A DNA stretch of 20,241 nt, from the IMG/VR virus record IMGVR_UViG_3300032046_000270, positions 1 to 20,241 of that record; one strand, written 5' to 3'. The position numbers were made by a program, and so were the translations under genes. Below, one piece after another: positions 6,236 to 14,323 of this stretch. The DNA comes from a virus. The first letter of the stretch is position 1, and the number at the start of each line of letters is the position of its first letter. Under the pieces are notes generated by a model that was given only the letters and a program-made list of their open reading frames with translations, was not told the DNA's origin and did no database searches.

Positions 6236-7585
6236 CTATGCTACTAATGTTGTATCAATTAAGGCTGCGCCTATTGCACTTGGATTATAAGAAGGGCTTC
6301 CGGTTCCTGATACCGTTGAAAGATCAATAACCGCATAATCAATCATTGCTAGCGGAGTGCTCGAAAAAGTTCCGTCTGAAAGAGATTTCCCTATTTGTCG
6401 TAATTTTAATGTGGTTGTAAAATAACCGACATTTTCTACTATTTCAATTATTTTAAATGCGATATTTTTTATAACTTCAATACAGCCTTGAGAAATTGGA
6501 AGCTTCATTTCTGTACTATCAATTTTTGCCACATCAACAAAGGGCAGAAATGTTCCTGGGGCCGGGACAATCCGAAGCGGATAGTTCAACGAAACCCGAT
6601 CATATAAATCCCATCCCTTAACAACTGTTGACGGGGCTTCAACTTTTAATTCAATTTTTGATGATTTAAACTCTTCACATAATCCTGTTGCCACAGCTAA
6701 TTTTGTTGCCGCGGTAGTTATAAAATCAAAAGTAAATTCTTTTGATTTATAACCAAACGTAGAACTATAAGCTACATTTTCATATTCTACGCCACTTATA
6801 ATTACACTTGTAAAAATTCTATGCTTTCCTGAATTATAATCAGAAAGACCAATTATATTTTGTCTTCCCATAATATCAAAAGGACCATAAAGATTTAAAA
6901 CAGATGTTGTGGAATTTTCCTGACGGCTTTTAACTATCATATTGTAATTTGAATCAATCAACATAATAGAATTTGAAGTTATAAGAAGATCGTCAAGTGC
7001 TTTCCTGGTGGCCATTTCAGAGAAATAATTTCCGTCGTCAATTACAAAGTCTGCTCCAACATTTATATTACTTGCAGAATAATTCAGAACGGACAAAACT
7101 TCTGTTTGATTTAAAAGTGATTTTATGGCATCGGAACAAAGCATCCCGTTTGTAATAATTCCAGATTGAACCTTAAGTGTTCTTAAAATAGAATCACGAC
7201 TTAAAACTTTGAATTGGATTTCTTCTTTTTCTCCACTTGTTTTTGTGGCCTCCTCATTTATGATTCCAGAAAAGATGATTTTATCACCAACAATATCATC
7301 ATTTAAAACAATATTAACTTTCGCTTTATCGCGATTATATTTGAAAATAGAACGCGAATCATTTTCATCATTGAAATATCCGTCAACATTAGCACATTTT
7401 AAATCGATATCTGAATAAACAAAAGTTCCAAAACCATAGTCTGCCGCATCGCCACCGCTTCGTTTTATCGCCGGAATTCCGCCCCAAATAACTCTTTCGG
7501 TGATATCAATTCCGACGGTATCATAAATATATTGAGATAATAAAACATATAGATATGCTTTATATCTCGAAGTAGTCGTTGCCAT
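6236..7585 (-). CDS. Tail tip/baseplate hub-like protein
   Basis: This 449-residue protein lies between the distal-tail-like and fibre genes, the place of hub or tip proteins in siphophages. It has a beta-rich N-terminal half with IFSGIINEEATK followed by FKVLSRDSILRTL, and a middle section with LLITSNSIMLIDSNYNMIVKSR. Together these resemble the repeated barrel and 'L..s....D..g.i.v..R' pattern of phage hub proteins. No peptidoglycan hydrolase or peptidase motif is seen. Its start shares one base with the upstream stop (TAATG). It ends with TAG, and the next ORF happens to be in the same frame but has its own ribosome site. Confidence 0.55.
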   Translation of the reverse strand: MATTTSRYKAYLYVLLSQYIYDTVGIDITERVIWGGIPAIKRSGGDAADYGFGTFVYSDIDLKCANVDGYFNDENDSRSIFKYNRDKAKVNIVLNDDIVGDKIIFSGIINEEATKTSGEKEEIQFKVLSRDSILRTLKVQSGIITNGMLCSDAIKSLLNQTEVLSVLNYSASNINVGADFVIDDGNYFSEMATRKALDDLLITSNSIMLIDSNYNMIVKSRQENSTTSVLNLYGPFDIMGRQNIIGLSDYNSGKHRIFTSVIISGVEYENVAYSSTFGYKSKEFTFDFITTAATKLAVATGLCEEFKSSKIELKVEAPSTVVKGWDLYDRVSLNYPLRIVPAPGTFLPFVDVAKIDSTEMKLPISQGCIEVIKNIAFKIIEIVENVGYFTTTLKLRQIGKSLSDGTFSSTPLAMIDYAVIDLSTVSGTGSPSYNPSAIGAALIDTTLVA

Positions 7586-8421
7586 TAAATACTTTCTTCA
7601 AGCGTGAATTGTGCGCTTATCCCGCCCTTATATAAATTCTTTGTATATCCCATTTTAACGGGCTTAGTTGTTTGCATATAATAAACATCTTGTAAGCGCC
7701 AGCCACGATTTGTATATGTAAAATAATTGGTTCCGCGTCGCCCGCCACAAAGCCACACTAGAAAAGGATCGGTTCGATCATTCAAAGAAAGAGATAGGTC
7801 CATATCTACGTTATAAACCAAAGCAGAAGGATAGTCTTTAAAAGTAACGTCAAAAGAAGCAGTTTCATCAAGTTTATGTATATAATACCGACCTGTCTGA
7901 ATCTTCTTGACGATTGAATTTTTATCAATTTCGATATCTTTGATTTCAGGATATCCCACAAATGTTCCAAGTTCTGACGTAGCAATAACTTGATTTGCAT
8001 ATTTTTCCTGATTCGGGGTTTGTGTTTTTGTTATTGTAATATAGATTTTTTGAGTTGTGATTGAATCAAATTCATAATATGCAGTATTATCTGCAAATGC
8101 CGTTTCCGATATCGATCCAAGTGTTCCGTCGATTCCAATAACATTTGTAAAATCAGTATATAAGCCAGCCACATCATATTTGCAAGTAAACTGTTTCCAG
8201 TCAATATCAACAAAAAATAATCTGGTAATTGTTTTTGAAGCCGGGAAAGTTATTTCTAATATTTCAACAATAGTATCATTGCTTGAGACTGATCTCCAAT
8301 ATGTGTTTCTATTTCGATCAAGACAATATTGACCAAGGCCAGTGGATGCGCTTATTAATGTACCATCTGCGAATAAATTCTGTGATTTCTCGAAAAACTT
8401 TATTCCGCCCGTTATTGCCAT
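7585..8421 (-). CDS. Distal tail protein with discoidin-like N-terminal domain
   Basis: The 278-residue product follows the tape measure gene by one base (TAA-A-ATG, with GGGG upstream). Residues 25-125 (LDRNRNTYWRSVSSND, then VEILEITFP and the ITRLFFVDIDW strand) match the F5/8 type C (discoidin) pattern of 'D.n..T.W' followed by 'i.i.l....i..i.l', a sugar- or ligand-binding beta sandwich. The C-terminal half (about 150-278) is beta-rich and ends in a strand resembling distal tail or baseplate proteins. Position predicts a tail-tip adaptor joining tube and hub; the discoidin-like part suggests glycan contact. Both are by pattern and context. Confidence 0.55.
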   Translation of the reverse strand: MAITGGIKFFEKSQNLFADGTLISASTGLGQYCLDRNRNTYWRSVSSNDTIVEILEITFPASKTITRLFFVDIDWKQFTCKYDVAGLYTDFTNVIGIDGTLGSISETAFADNTAYYEFDSITTQKIYITITKTQTPNQEKYANQVIATSELGTFVGYPEIKDIEIDKNSIVKKIQTGRYYIHKLDETASFDVTFKDYPSALVYNVDMDLSLSLNDRTDPFLVWLCGGRRGTNYFTYTNRGWRLQDVYYMQTTKPVKMGYTKNLYKGGISAQFTLEESI

Positions 8422-8422
8422 T

Positions 8423-10867
8423 TTATGACCCCGTATATATTCCGAGATATTTTGCTTCTGTTTGTCTGACTGTCAATGTCTTTTCTGCCGCTGGTCCGTC
8501 GAACCCTATTAAAACAGATTGTGTTTTTCCAGAACTACTTTCCGTGACCCCGGTCCGTTGATTTGCTACTGCATTAACTACCTCTTCAAAGTTTGACGCA
8601 GGGGTTATCAATTCCCCTGGACTTAACATCGCAGGAATTGAGTCTATGCCTGGAATTCCTCCAGTCACTAAGCCGCCCTTGGCTGCGCTGGTCACGTTTG
8701 CTATTTGTACTCCTGCTAAAGTAACTATAGAAGCAGCTTCCAATACTCCTATCGCTTGGCCCACAAAGGGTATTGTTGACCATCCGGCAATAATTGCCAT
8801 AATTGCCTGTGCTGCATGTATGGTTATATTTGCAACCGCCGCAGCTTTCCCGATTGCCTTTATAGTATCATTATGGCTTGCGGTTAATCCTTCCATGTTT
8901 TTAAAAGATCTTTGCAATCCTTGAATTTCTTCTGTTCGCATTGTTTTATTTATTTCCGCATATGTTGTCCCATATCTTTGTTGTTCCATTAAATAAGTAT
9001 TATTATTTTGAATTTGTTCTGTGGTTTTTCGTATTGTTTCTTGTAATTTTGCTCCTTGTTCTGTCAAAATAGATGCTTGAAGATTCTTGCCTTGAGTGTC
9101 AAGAAATAATTTTTGTTCTGTTTCGCTCATTTTATTGAACAATTTTTGATTATTTGTTTTTAAAATATCAAATTGTTTTTGTTTAAGCGTATCTTGTATT
9201 TTTTGATTTTCTTCAAATTTAGTCAAAGTATTATAATGATCAACCAGGGCTTCTATTTTTGCTTCTGTTTCTTCTCCTTGAGATTCTGCTATATATGCAA
9301 GTTCAAGTTCTTTGAGAATGTCCATTTGTTCTTTACGATTTGTCAGAAGTTCATTAGAATCATTTTGTAATCTTCCTATTTCATTTTGTTGCGAAAGTTC
9401 TCTTCTTTTCAATCCATCTTCTCTGAATTCTTCTTCAAGGTTTTTCTGTGATTCAAGCGCTTCTAAAATGATAGAACGCATGCCTTTATATTTTTCATCT
9501 GTTAATTTCTTAATATTTTCAATTTCAGCTTTTTTGAGTGATATCTCCTCTTCGGTTGCGCTCTGAATCTGTAAAACATATAAATCTTGTTCGGCCTTTA
9601 ATAATATTCTTTTAGCGAGTTCGGCTTGAGCCAATATGGCGTTTCGTTTGTCTGCTGCGGCTTTTAGGCCTTCGTTTTGCGCTGCCGGATCTGTTTCCTT
9701 GCTACGCTCAATTTGTGGTGCTGGTATCTTTGCATTCTTTGCAATTTCCATCATTCGTTCGATTTCTTCATCAAATGTTTCGGTTGTTTTTGAAAGATCC
9801 TCTTTTACTTTTTTATTATCTATTGTGAATATGCCTTTTATAAAATCTCTAAGAGAAGAAAACGCCCCAGAAATACCATCTACAAATCCCATTATAAGCT
9901 CTTCTATTGCAGGAAATATCTTTCCCCAATTCAAATATAATTCTGCGGCAACAACAATTAAAAGGCCGATTCCGGTTGCGGCAGTCAATCCAGAAATTGA
10001 AATTCCAAGTGCTTTTATAACGATATTAACTGCTGTCATTACTTTTTGTATTTCTGCAATAGCGTAAGTAGCCCCAGCAATGGCCGTTACAAGCCCAGCT
10101 ATAATCCCGGCTGCTGTTCCTAACGCAACGACCATATCCATTACTTGATCATGTTTTGTAAACCAATCAATCATTTCAGATAATTTTTTAGTGATTGAAA
10201 TAACAACTGGGGCCAATCGTTCGCCAATTGCTTTCTGGAAATCTTCAATTGCAACTCCCAGGTTTTTAATAGAACCAAGGCCTTTATTCTGTGCCTCTGC
10301 TTGACCTCCAAAACTTGCAGTCAATCCGTCGGTTACGTCAATAAGTCTCTGTTCTTTGCTTATCGAATCATCAATATAAATGCCCTGTCTTTTTAAAACA
10401 TCGGTTCCGTTTGCGATTGCTTTCCCGGCAATTGTGGCCGCCTCTGCCAATCCAATCCCCTTAGCTTTCGATAAATCAACAACTGCCTGGGTAAGCTCTT
10501 TTGAAACCTTGGTTTGGCCTAGCATTGTTTGTAAAACTGTTTGTGCCTTCACGATTTCATCGTCGTCAATACCGGTTTTTTCTTTGATTGCCGTGGCGAT
10601 ATTGCGATAATCTGCGACAAGTTCTTTAGAATAAATACCCTGATTTTGCATTGATTGAATAAGTGCATTGGAGGATTGTTCGCTTTCCATGTACGCTTTG
10701 ATTGCAAAACCAGCTTCGGTAGCAACTGCTGCGAAAGCGATTGCAGCATGCTTACTTATTTCGGTTAGTTGTTCTTTGTGTTCACCAAGCTTTTTCCCCA
10801 TTTCTCCAATAGCTGTTTTAAAACCAGTAGAATCGGCGGATATTTTAACGGTTAGTTCTTCGGCCAT
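8423..10867 (-). CDS. Phage tail tape measure protein
   Basis: At 814 residues this is the longest gene, which is diagnostic together with the chaperone frameshift just upstream. The N-terminal region (1-230) carries ADSTGFKTAIGEMGKKLGEH and the tape-measure signature around 195-225 (GSIKNLGVAIEDFQKAIGER). Hydrophobic segments follow at about 245-270 and 284-312. A long coiled-coil section (about 400-640, Glu/Gln/Lys-rich) comes next, then a hydrophobic C-terminal region (about 680-745) and a Gly-rich AAKGGLVTGGIPGIDSIPAMLSPGE end typical of these proteins. It sets tail length, probably in the order of 120 nm by the usual 0.15 nm per residue rule, and is ejected with the DNA. Its start overlaps the GT reading frame by 23 bases. 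Confidence 0.9.
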   Translation of the reverse strand: MAEELTVKISADSTGFKTAIGEMGKKLGEHKEQLTEISKHAAIAFAAVATEAGFAIKAYMESEQSSNALIQSMQNQGIYSKELVADYRNIATAIKEKTGIDDDEIVKAQTVLQTMLGQTKVSKELTQAVVDLSKAKGIGLAEAATIAGKAIANGTDVLKRQGIYIDDSISKEQRLIDVTDGLTASFGGQAEAQNKGLGSIKNLGVAIEDFQKAIGERLAPVVISITKKLSEMIDWFTKHDQVMDMVVALGTAAGIIAGLVTAIAGATYAIAEIQKVMTAVNIVIKALGISISGLTAATGIGLLIVVAAELYLNWGKIFPAIEELIMGFVDGISGAFSSLRDFIKGIFTIDNKKVKEDLSKTTETFDEEIERMMEIAKNAKIPAPQIERSKETDPAAQNEGLKAAADKRNAILAQAELAKRILLKAEQDLYVLQIQSATEEEISLKKAEIENIKKLTDEKYKGMRSIILEALESQKNLEEEFREDGLKRRELSQQNEIGRLQNDSNELLTNRKEQMDILKELELAYIAESQGEETEAKIEALVDHYNTLTKFEENQKIQDTLKQKQFDILKTNNQKLFNKMSETEQKLFLDTQGKNLQASILTEQGAKLQETIRKTTEQIQNNNTYLMEQQRYGTTYAEINKTMRTEEIQGLQRSFKNMEGLTASHNDTIKAIGKAAAVANITIHAAQAIMAIIAGWSTIPFVGQAIGVLEAASIVTLAGVQIANVTSAAKGGLVTGGIPGIDSIPAMLSPGELITPASNFEEVVNAVANQRTGVTESSSGKTQSVLIGFDGPAAEKTLTVRQTEAKYLGIYTGS

Positions 10868-11147
10868 TTATGAACTCCCTTTGCTTTCGCTCCTGTGCTT
10901 GCTTCATGGCCACATCTAGGGCCAATTGTTGTTTAGGAGTTAATTCTTTTTCTTCATTCAAATCACTTGTCGGACTATCGAAACTGGCCCCATGAAGAGC
11001 CGCCTCGAATTTATATTTTGATCCATGGCGTTTATTGATCGCCATAATCCGGAAATATATTTCTCGCATTGTCCGGGAAAGTATATATTCCGTAGTCCAC
11101 CCATATTCATTACTCAATAGATCGATTATTTCTGACCAATCTGTTTC
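10845..11147 (-). CDS. T-domain of tail assembly chaperone (frameshift extension, GT)
   Basis: This frame has no convincing start of its own; a TTG at 11117 lacks a ribosome site. Read in the -1 frame from the slippery site it continues without a stop as ETDWSEIIDLLSNEYGWTTE and YILSRTMREIYFRIMAINKR, the classic GT-type 'LS.EYGWT..YI' sequence. The extension adds 100 residues to the first 147 of the upstream protein, giving a GT product of about 247 residues. In lambda, gpGT carries the tape measure through its T part onto the tail tube subunits. The position directly before, and overlapping, the tape measure gene supports the same job here. Confidence 0.85.
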   Translation of the reverse strand, partial: ETDWSEIIDLLSNEYGWTTEYILSRTMREIYFRIMAINKRHGSKYKFEAALHGASFDSPTSDLNEEKELTPKQQLALDVAMKQAQERKQREFINGRRTNR

Positions 11148-11587
11148 TTTTTTTTTGAATCAATTATCCCATCTGATTTCGGGGGATTGCTTGCAACGAT
11201 AGTCTGTTCAATTGCTTTCATTATTCCCTGCGCATCGTCGGCAGTTAAAATACTTTTTGAAAGCAATGTCGCTCCTCCCAAAACCGAACTAAGCTTAATT
11301 CCATTTTCATCATAATCAATTGATTCTCTGGCTTCAAAATCCGATTTGTCTTCTATCGTTAATAGCTTCCAGGCAACGCGCGCCAAATTTGCAATATTGA
11401 TTTTTTCTGGCTTTCCCTCTGCATCCTTATCCAATAAATTTTCAAGTTGTTTACCGAAATTTTCTGTTATCCAATAGTAGGAATTCAAATCAACAGTTTT
11501 AAGGGAGTATGTTTTCTTGTTACAAGAAAGCACAAATGTAGAACCAACGGGTTGCAAATCCTTAATTGAAAGCTTTTCGTTTTCCAT
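11126..11587 (-). CDS. Tail assembly chaperone G
   Basis: This 153-residue protein begins after TAGGAG at ATG 11587. It has a small N-terminal beta-type region (residues 10-30, STFVLSCNKKTYSLKTVDLN) and a helical remainder. It sits immediately upstream of the tape measure gene, where tail chaperones always lie. The end (DSKKKKQIGQK) is encoded by a nine-A run with the A AAA AAG heptamer that diverts a fraction of ribosomes into the T frame. G is non-structural and protects the tape measure during tail assembly. The assignment rests on position and the frameshift architecture more than on sequence similarity. Confidence 0.85.
   Translation of the reverse strand: MENEKLSIKDLQPVGSTFVLSCNKKTYSLKTVDLNSYYWITENFGKQLENLLDKDAEGKPEKINIANLARVAWKLLTIEDKSDFEARESIDYDENGIKLSSVLGGATLLSKSILTADDAQGIMKAIEQTIVASNPPKSDGIIDSKKKKQIGQK
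11147..11153 (-). promoter_or_regulatory. -1 ribosomal frameshift site (A AAA AAG)
   Basis: In the zero frame the codons AAA (11152-11150) and AAG (11149-11147) are preceded by A, giving the canonical X XXY YYZ heptamer. The run of A is nine long. The -1 frame is open both through the site and on to 10845, and the zero frame stops 19 bases later at 11128-11126. Confidence 0.85.
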
Positions 11588-11634
11588 TTTAATGCTCCTA
11601 ATAAAAAGTATAACGTATATTTAAAATAATTCTA

Positions 11635-11661
11635 TTGACAAATGAATTTATAATATACAAT
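11635..11661 (+). promoter_or_regulatory. Putative promoter of the + strand regulator gene
   Basis: TTGACA (11635-11640) is at consensus and TACAAT (11656-11661) lies 15 bases downstream, a slightly short spacing. The -10 is the first half of a 10-bp palindrome TACAATTGTA (11656-11665). It points toward the small gene at 11798, opposite to all surrounding structural genes. Confidence 0.5.
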
Positions 11662-11710
11662 TGTAACTACAAATTAAAGAAGCGCAACCATAAAGTGATA
11701 GATTTGTCAA
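11635..11710. repeat. 9-bp inverted repeat around the island promoter
   Basis: TTGACAAAT (11635-11643) is repeated in inverse as ATTTGTCAA (11702-11710). The left arm covers the -35 element, and the right arm shares its last base with the next inverted repeat. It may be a pair of regulator-binding sites able to loop. The function is inferred. Confidence 0.45.
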
Positions 11711-11749
11711 CGTACTGAAAAAATATTTATTTTAATTAATTCAGTACGT
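11710..11749. repeat. 10-bp perfect inverted repeat in the leader of the regulator gene
   Basis: ACGTACTGAA (11710-11719) is exactly inverted as TTCAGTACGT (11740-11749), with a 20-base AT-only spacer. It lies between the promoter-like elements and the ribosome site at 11768. It may be an operator for the encoded ribbon-helix-helix-like protein or an RNA hairpin in its leader. Confidence 0.6.
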
Positions 11750-11780
11750 CTTATCAATCAATTCCTTGAGGAGAGCAATT

Positions 11781-11801
11781 ATGCGGGATTTACAACAATG
11801 A
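11781..11801 (+). CDS. Six-codon leader peptide (MRDLQQ)
   Basis: ATG 11781 has the good ribosome site (GAGGAG at 11768-11773) and ends at TGA 11799-11801. That stop overlaps the next ATG as ATGA. The larger gene at 11798 has no ribosome site of its own at proper distance, so translation is probably coupled through this short peptide. Confidence 0.45.
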   Translation: MRDLQQ

Positions 11802-11965
11802 AAAAACAACAAGAAAAGAAAACTGAAATTATCCGCATGCGTGTTTCACGTGGAACAAAAAATAGGATTCTTTGGCTTGCGAATCAATACGCCGGGGGAA
11901 ATGTTTCAAAATGGCTTGAATATGCGGGGATAAACTGTGTTCGAAAATATCTTATTAGGTTATAA
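11798..11965 (+). CDS. Small ribbon-helix-helix-like DNA-binding protein on the opposite strand
   Basis: This 55-residue basic protein has a short strand IIRMRVS (11-17), then GTKNRILWLANQY (19-31) and NVSKWLEYAGINCVRKYL (35-52) as two helices. The strand-helix-helix order and size match Arc/MetJ-type repressors, which dimerise so that the strand lies in the DNA major groove. It is the only + strand gene inside the late operon. It has its own promoter-like elements and inverted repeats upstream, and its last bases overlap the end of the major tail protein gene (11955). Autoregulation or control of the flanking operon is likely by family habit. The fold is read from the sequence pattern only. 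Confidence 0.6.
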   Translation: MKKQQEKKTEIIRMRVSRGTKNRILWLANQYAGGNVSKWLEYAGINCVRKYLIRL

Positions 11966-12851
11966 CATGCCTGATCTTCATAACGCCGTCTTTGCCTGCA
12001 TCGTATAAACATTTGGCCTTCAATTCTGGAGTTGAAAAAGCCATATGTTCCATTCCGATCGGCATGCCGATCCCTATGCAGCGGAAAAGATCTACTTCAA
12101 ATAATTCATCTGTTCCGCCAGAATACCCAGAACTTATTTTTTGCGCCATGACTATGGCTCCGAATTCTGGGAAAAACATCGTTGAAGCCGAACCAATCGT
12201 TACATTCATTGATTTGATATTAATTGGCTTGACCTCAAATGTTGCAGTATCGCCCGTTACGAAAGCCGGTGTTCCAACTTTTGTAAAGGTCAATCCATAA
12301 GTTGCTTCTATAAGCGTGGTTCCTATTGATAATGGCGTTGCGTTCAATTTCAGGGTATCATCCTGATAGGACCCGTCATTGCCTCTGGCAAAATCTGCAT
12401 CCGTTGAAAGATACAAATCAAATGTATTCGCGCTTACTGCTTTAATAACATATTTTCCGAATTTCAAATCGGCTTCATCGGCGCTTGTTGCCGTAACTGC
12501 GCTAATACCATTCGATGCGTTAATGACCGAAGTTCCTAAAACGTTAACCGCCGTTGATACGGCTCCGGTTGCCTCTGCGGCATTGTCCGTTGGGGCAGTT
12601 CCCAAAAATAATTCAATCAGGAAATTCGGATATGAATTTGATTTGATCGAAAGCTCGGCCTTAATTGTTGACGGCTGGCTTGCCCAGGCAAAACGATTTG
12701 ACCCGCCATACAGATCAACAATATCGCCCGATAGGGAAATTGTCGATCCTTTAATATTTTTTGCAATCCCGTAAAAGGTTCCATCTGCTCTTTTATATGG
12801 TGATATACTATGTACGCCATAAACTATTCGTGGAGCTGTTAAACCTGCCAT
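11955..12851 (-). CDS. Major tail (tube) protein
   Basis: The 298-residue product starts at an ATG after AGGAG. It lies after the tail completion genes and before the tail chaperones, the fixed place of tube subunits. It begins MAGLTAPRIVYGVHSISPYK and is beta-rich, with an internal Ala/Thr/Ser-rich part (about 85-165) that may be an inserted surface domain. The C-terminal section has FFPEFGAIVMAQK and ends KIRHVIT. The length is larger than many tube proteins, which fits an extra Ig-like insertion. The assignment is mainly by position, length and composition. Confidence 0.75.
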   Translation of the reverse strand: MAGLTAPRIVYGVHSISPYKRADGTFYGIAKNIKGSTISLSGDIVDLYGGSNRFAWASQPSTIKAELSIKSNSYPNFLIELFLGTAPTDNAAEATGAVSTAVNVLGTSVINASNGISAVTATSADEADLKFGKYVIKAVSANTFDLYLSTDADFARGNDGSYQDDTLKLNATPLSIGTTLIEATYGLTFTKVGTPAFVTGDTATFEVKPINIKSMNVTIGSASTMFFPEFGAIVMAQKISSGYSGGTDELFEVDLFRCIGIGMPIGMEHMAFSTPELKAKCLYDAGKDGVMKIRHVIT

Positions 12852-12876
12852 GATGTATTTCTCCTATGATGTGTTG

Positions 12877-13368
12877 TTAAACTATTGCAATTTTTAAATT
12901 CACCCCTACTGCCCGATGATTCTGATTTGAATTCATTAGACTCAATTCAATTGGAATAAGGCTATCAATATATATTTTACCATATGTTAATATGTCTGCC
13001 CAATGTTCCTCGAAAATTTCCCTTAATGCCCGGAGGTATCGAAATGCCCGCTTTGAAACAGTGTTTTCATCTAAATCATTGTTTGAATCATAGAAACAAA
13101 TGATAATGAAAACCTCAAGTTCTTCTGATATCCTGGCCCCAACAGATTGATTATTTATGTTCTGAATTCCATAAAAAATAAATGGATTGTAATTCATTAC
13201 AATTTTGTTTTGTAATGATTGCAGCGCATATGCATTTGAATCAATATTGGGAAGCGTAATATCGTTTGATTTGTCTGTAGTAATTGCGATCAATTTCGAA
13301 GACAAATTATCTGTCAAAATTGTTTTTATATTTGACAGAATAGTTTCTATATCTTGCTTTTGTCCCAC
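12877..13368 (-). CDS. Tail terminator-like protein
   Basis: The product has 163 residues from a GTG start two bases after the upstream TAA, with AGGTAAG at the ribosome site. It shows an N-terminal helix (QDIETILSNIKTILTDNLSS), a middle strand region, VFIIC in the core and a C-terminal strand NHRAVGVNLKIAIV. This alpha/beta layout fits the lambda gpU / Mu gp37-type tail terminator, a ring that caps the tail tube for joining to the head. It sits directly between the gpG-like protein and the tube protein, as in Mu-like and siphophage operons. Family match is by layout. Confidence 0.6.
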   Translation of the reverse strand: MGQKQDIETILSNIKTILTDNLSSKLIAITTDKSNDITLPNIDSNAYALQSLQNKIVMNYNPFIFYGIQNINNQSVGARISEELEVFIIICFYDSNNDLDENTVSKRAFRYLRALREIFEEHWADILTYGKIYIDSLIPIELSLMNSNQNHRAVGVNLKIAIV

Positions 13369-13370
13369 AA

Positions 13371-13889
13371 TTACTTACCTATATGTTCTTTCGTTTTTGC
13401 TCTTACAAAGGTATCAAGAATCGTTATCCACGATTTCAGCCGCATATTTGATTCTGGTTGCGGAGCAGTCTGTTCTGTTCCAATAAACAAAAAGGGCCGA
13501 AATGGAATTTTCTTTCTAGGCTTGCCGCTTTGATGATAGATTGCATAAGGCAATCCGCTTCCCATTTCCAAAACTTGTTTCCCTATGCGTCTGATATGAA
13601 TATTATCCGAAGTTGGTTCTGAAATCGAATCAACCAGCGCGCCACTTGCCACAAGCGCAGGATATATAAATCCCCATTTTTTCAATTTTTGTTTCTGATA
13701 TTTTTTCGATAAAGGAATGTATTTTCCTGGACCAGATAATGTTTTCAATGCCAAATTTCCGCGTTCCCAGGAAGCCAGAATTGCCAGAAAGGCAGGGCTT
13801 AAATCATCGCAAACAGCAGAAGCGCGATTCAAGGCATCCTGGAATTTTCCTTCCGGATCTACATTATAACTTGCGCCGCTCTCTACCAT
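13371..13889 (-). CDS. Virion morphogenesis protein (Mu gpG / HK97 gp10-like tail completion)
   Basis: This 172-residue basic protein contains FLAILASWERG near residue 40 and then 'PLSKKYQKQKLKKWG', 'LVASGALVDSIS', 'YAIYHQSGKPRKKIPFRPFLFIG'. These are the marks of the phage virion morphogenesis family: a conserved W/Y-x-x-K segment, a 'tG.L..Si' strand, YA-x-HQ-x-G, and the invariant IP-x-RPFL. It joins head and tail as a neck component. Its ATG overlaps the upstream stop (ATGGTAG), so the two genes are coupled. Confidence 0.8.
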   Translation of the reverse strand: MVESGASYNVDPEGKFQDALNRASAVCDDLSPAFLAILASWERGNLALKTLSGPGKYIPLSKKYQKQKLKKWGFIYPALVASGALVDSISEPTSDNIHIRRIGKQVLEMGSGLPYAIYHQSGKPRKKIPFRPFLFIGTEQTAPQPESNMRLKSWITILDTFVRAKTKEHIGK

Positions 13890-14323
13890 TGAGTTGTGTC
13901 CATTTGAAAAACATTTGTATAACTTGAGTTCTCAAGAAAGCTTGTTACGCCAGCATGTCCAGGGATTAGGGTTGCATCCGTTAATCTGATTTTCAAATCC
14001 TGAATATACTTCAACATATCATAAATATATTTCGAAGGATTTGTGCCCTCTTTAATCATTTGATCGATTTTTTCATTTCCCGATTTTACCGCCAGAATCT
14101 TTTGAACTTTTAAAACGACCAATAACAGACATATTTCCTTCACGACATTAAGAGCGTTGGCCCCTGTTATTGGCGTGACATATCTTGCAGCGCAAAACGA
14201 ATCAATAATCGATGAATAACGATCGATAAAGGTTCCTAGTTCTATGTCGGTTATCTTCCCGGTAGTTCCGAAAACAATATCCTTGAATTCAGAAGCAACT
14301 TCTGTCGCTGTGCAATATCCCAT
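13883..14323 (-). CDS. Head-tail connector, DUF1320 / Mu gp36-like
   Basis: The product has 146 residues, beginning MGYCTATEVASEFKDIVF followed by ITDIELGTFIDRYSSIIDSF, then AARYVTPI and a long helix LNVVKEICLLLVVLKVQKIL. The DUF1320 family has this layout: 'Y.t..dl...f', a helix with 'I..yiD.ysS.IDgyl..RY..P' and a C-terminal amphipathic helix region. These proteins form the adaptor ring beneath the portal. The gene starts immediately after the stop of the small gene at 14324 (TAA-ATG) and its own stop overlaps the gpG-like start. Confidence 0.8.
   Translation of the reverse strand: MGYCTATEVASEFKDIVFGTTGKITDIELGTFIDRYSSIIDSFCAARYVTPITGANALNVVKEICLLLVVLKVQKILAVKSGNEKIDQMIKEGTNPSKYIYDMLKYIQDLKIRLTDATLIPGHAGVTSFLENSSYTNVFQMDTTQW

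Noticed and set aside
6223-6238. TAG between two tail genes in the same frame, as possible stop recoding across the genome
   Set aside because: The downstream gene has AGGAG at proper spacing and a typical fibre start. TAG is also used as a plain stop at 13883 and 2975, where reading through gives nothing sensible.
9636-10067. 143-residue + strand frame opposite the tape measure gene
   Set aside because: Ala/Ser/Ile composition mirrors the tape measure codons, and nothing supports a start or function.
10845-11117. Independent gene starting at TTG 11117
   Set aside because: No ribosome site; the frame is open further upstream to the A AAA AAG site and the added residues complete the GT signature.
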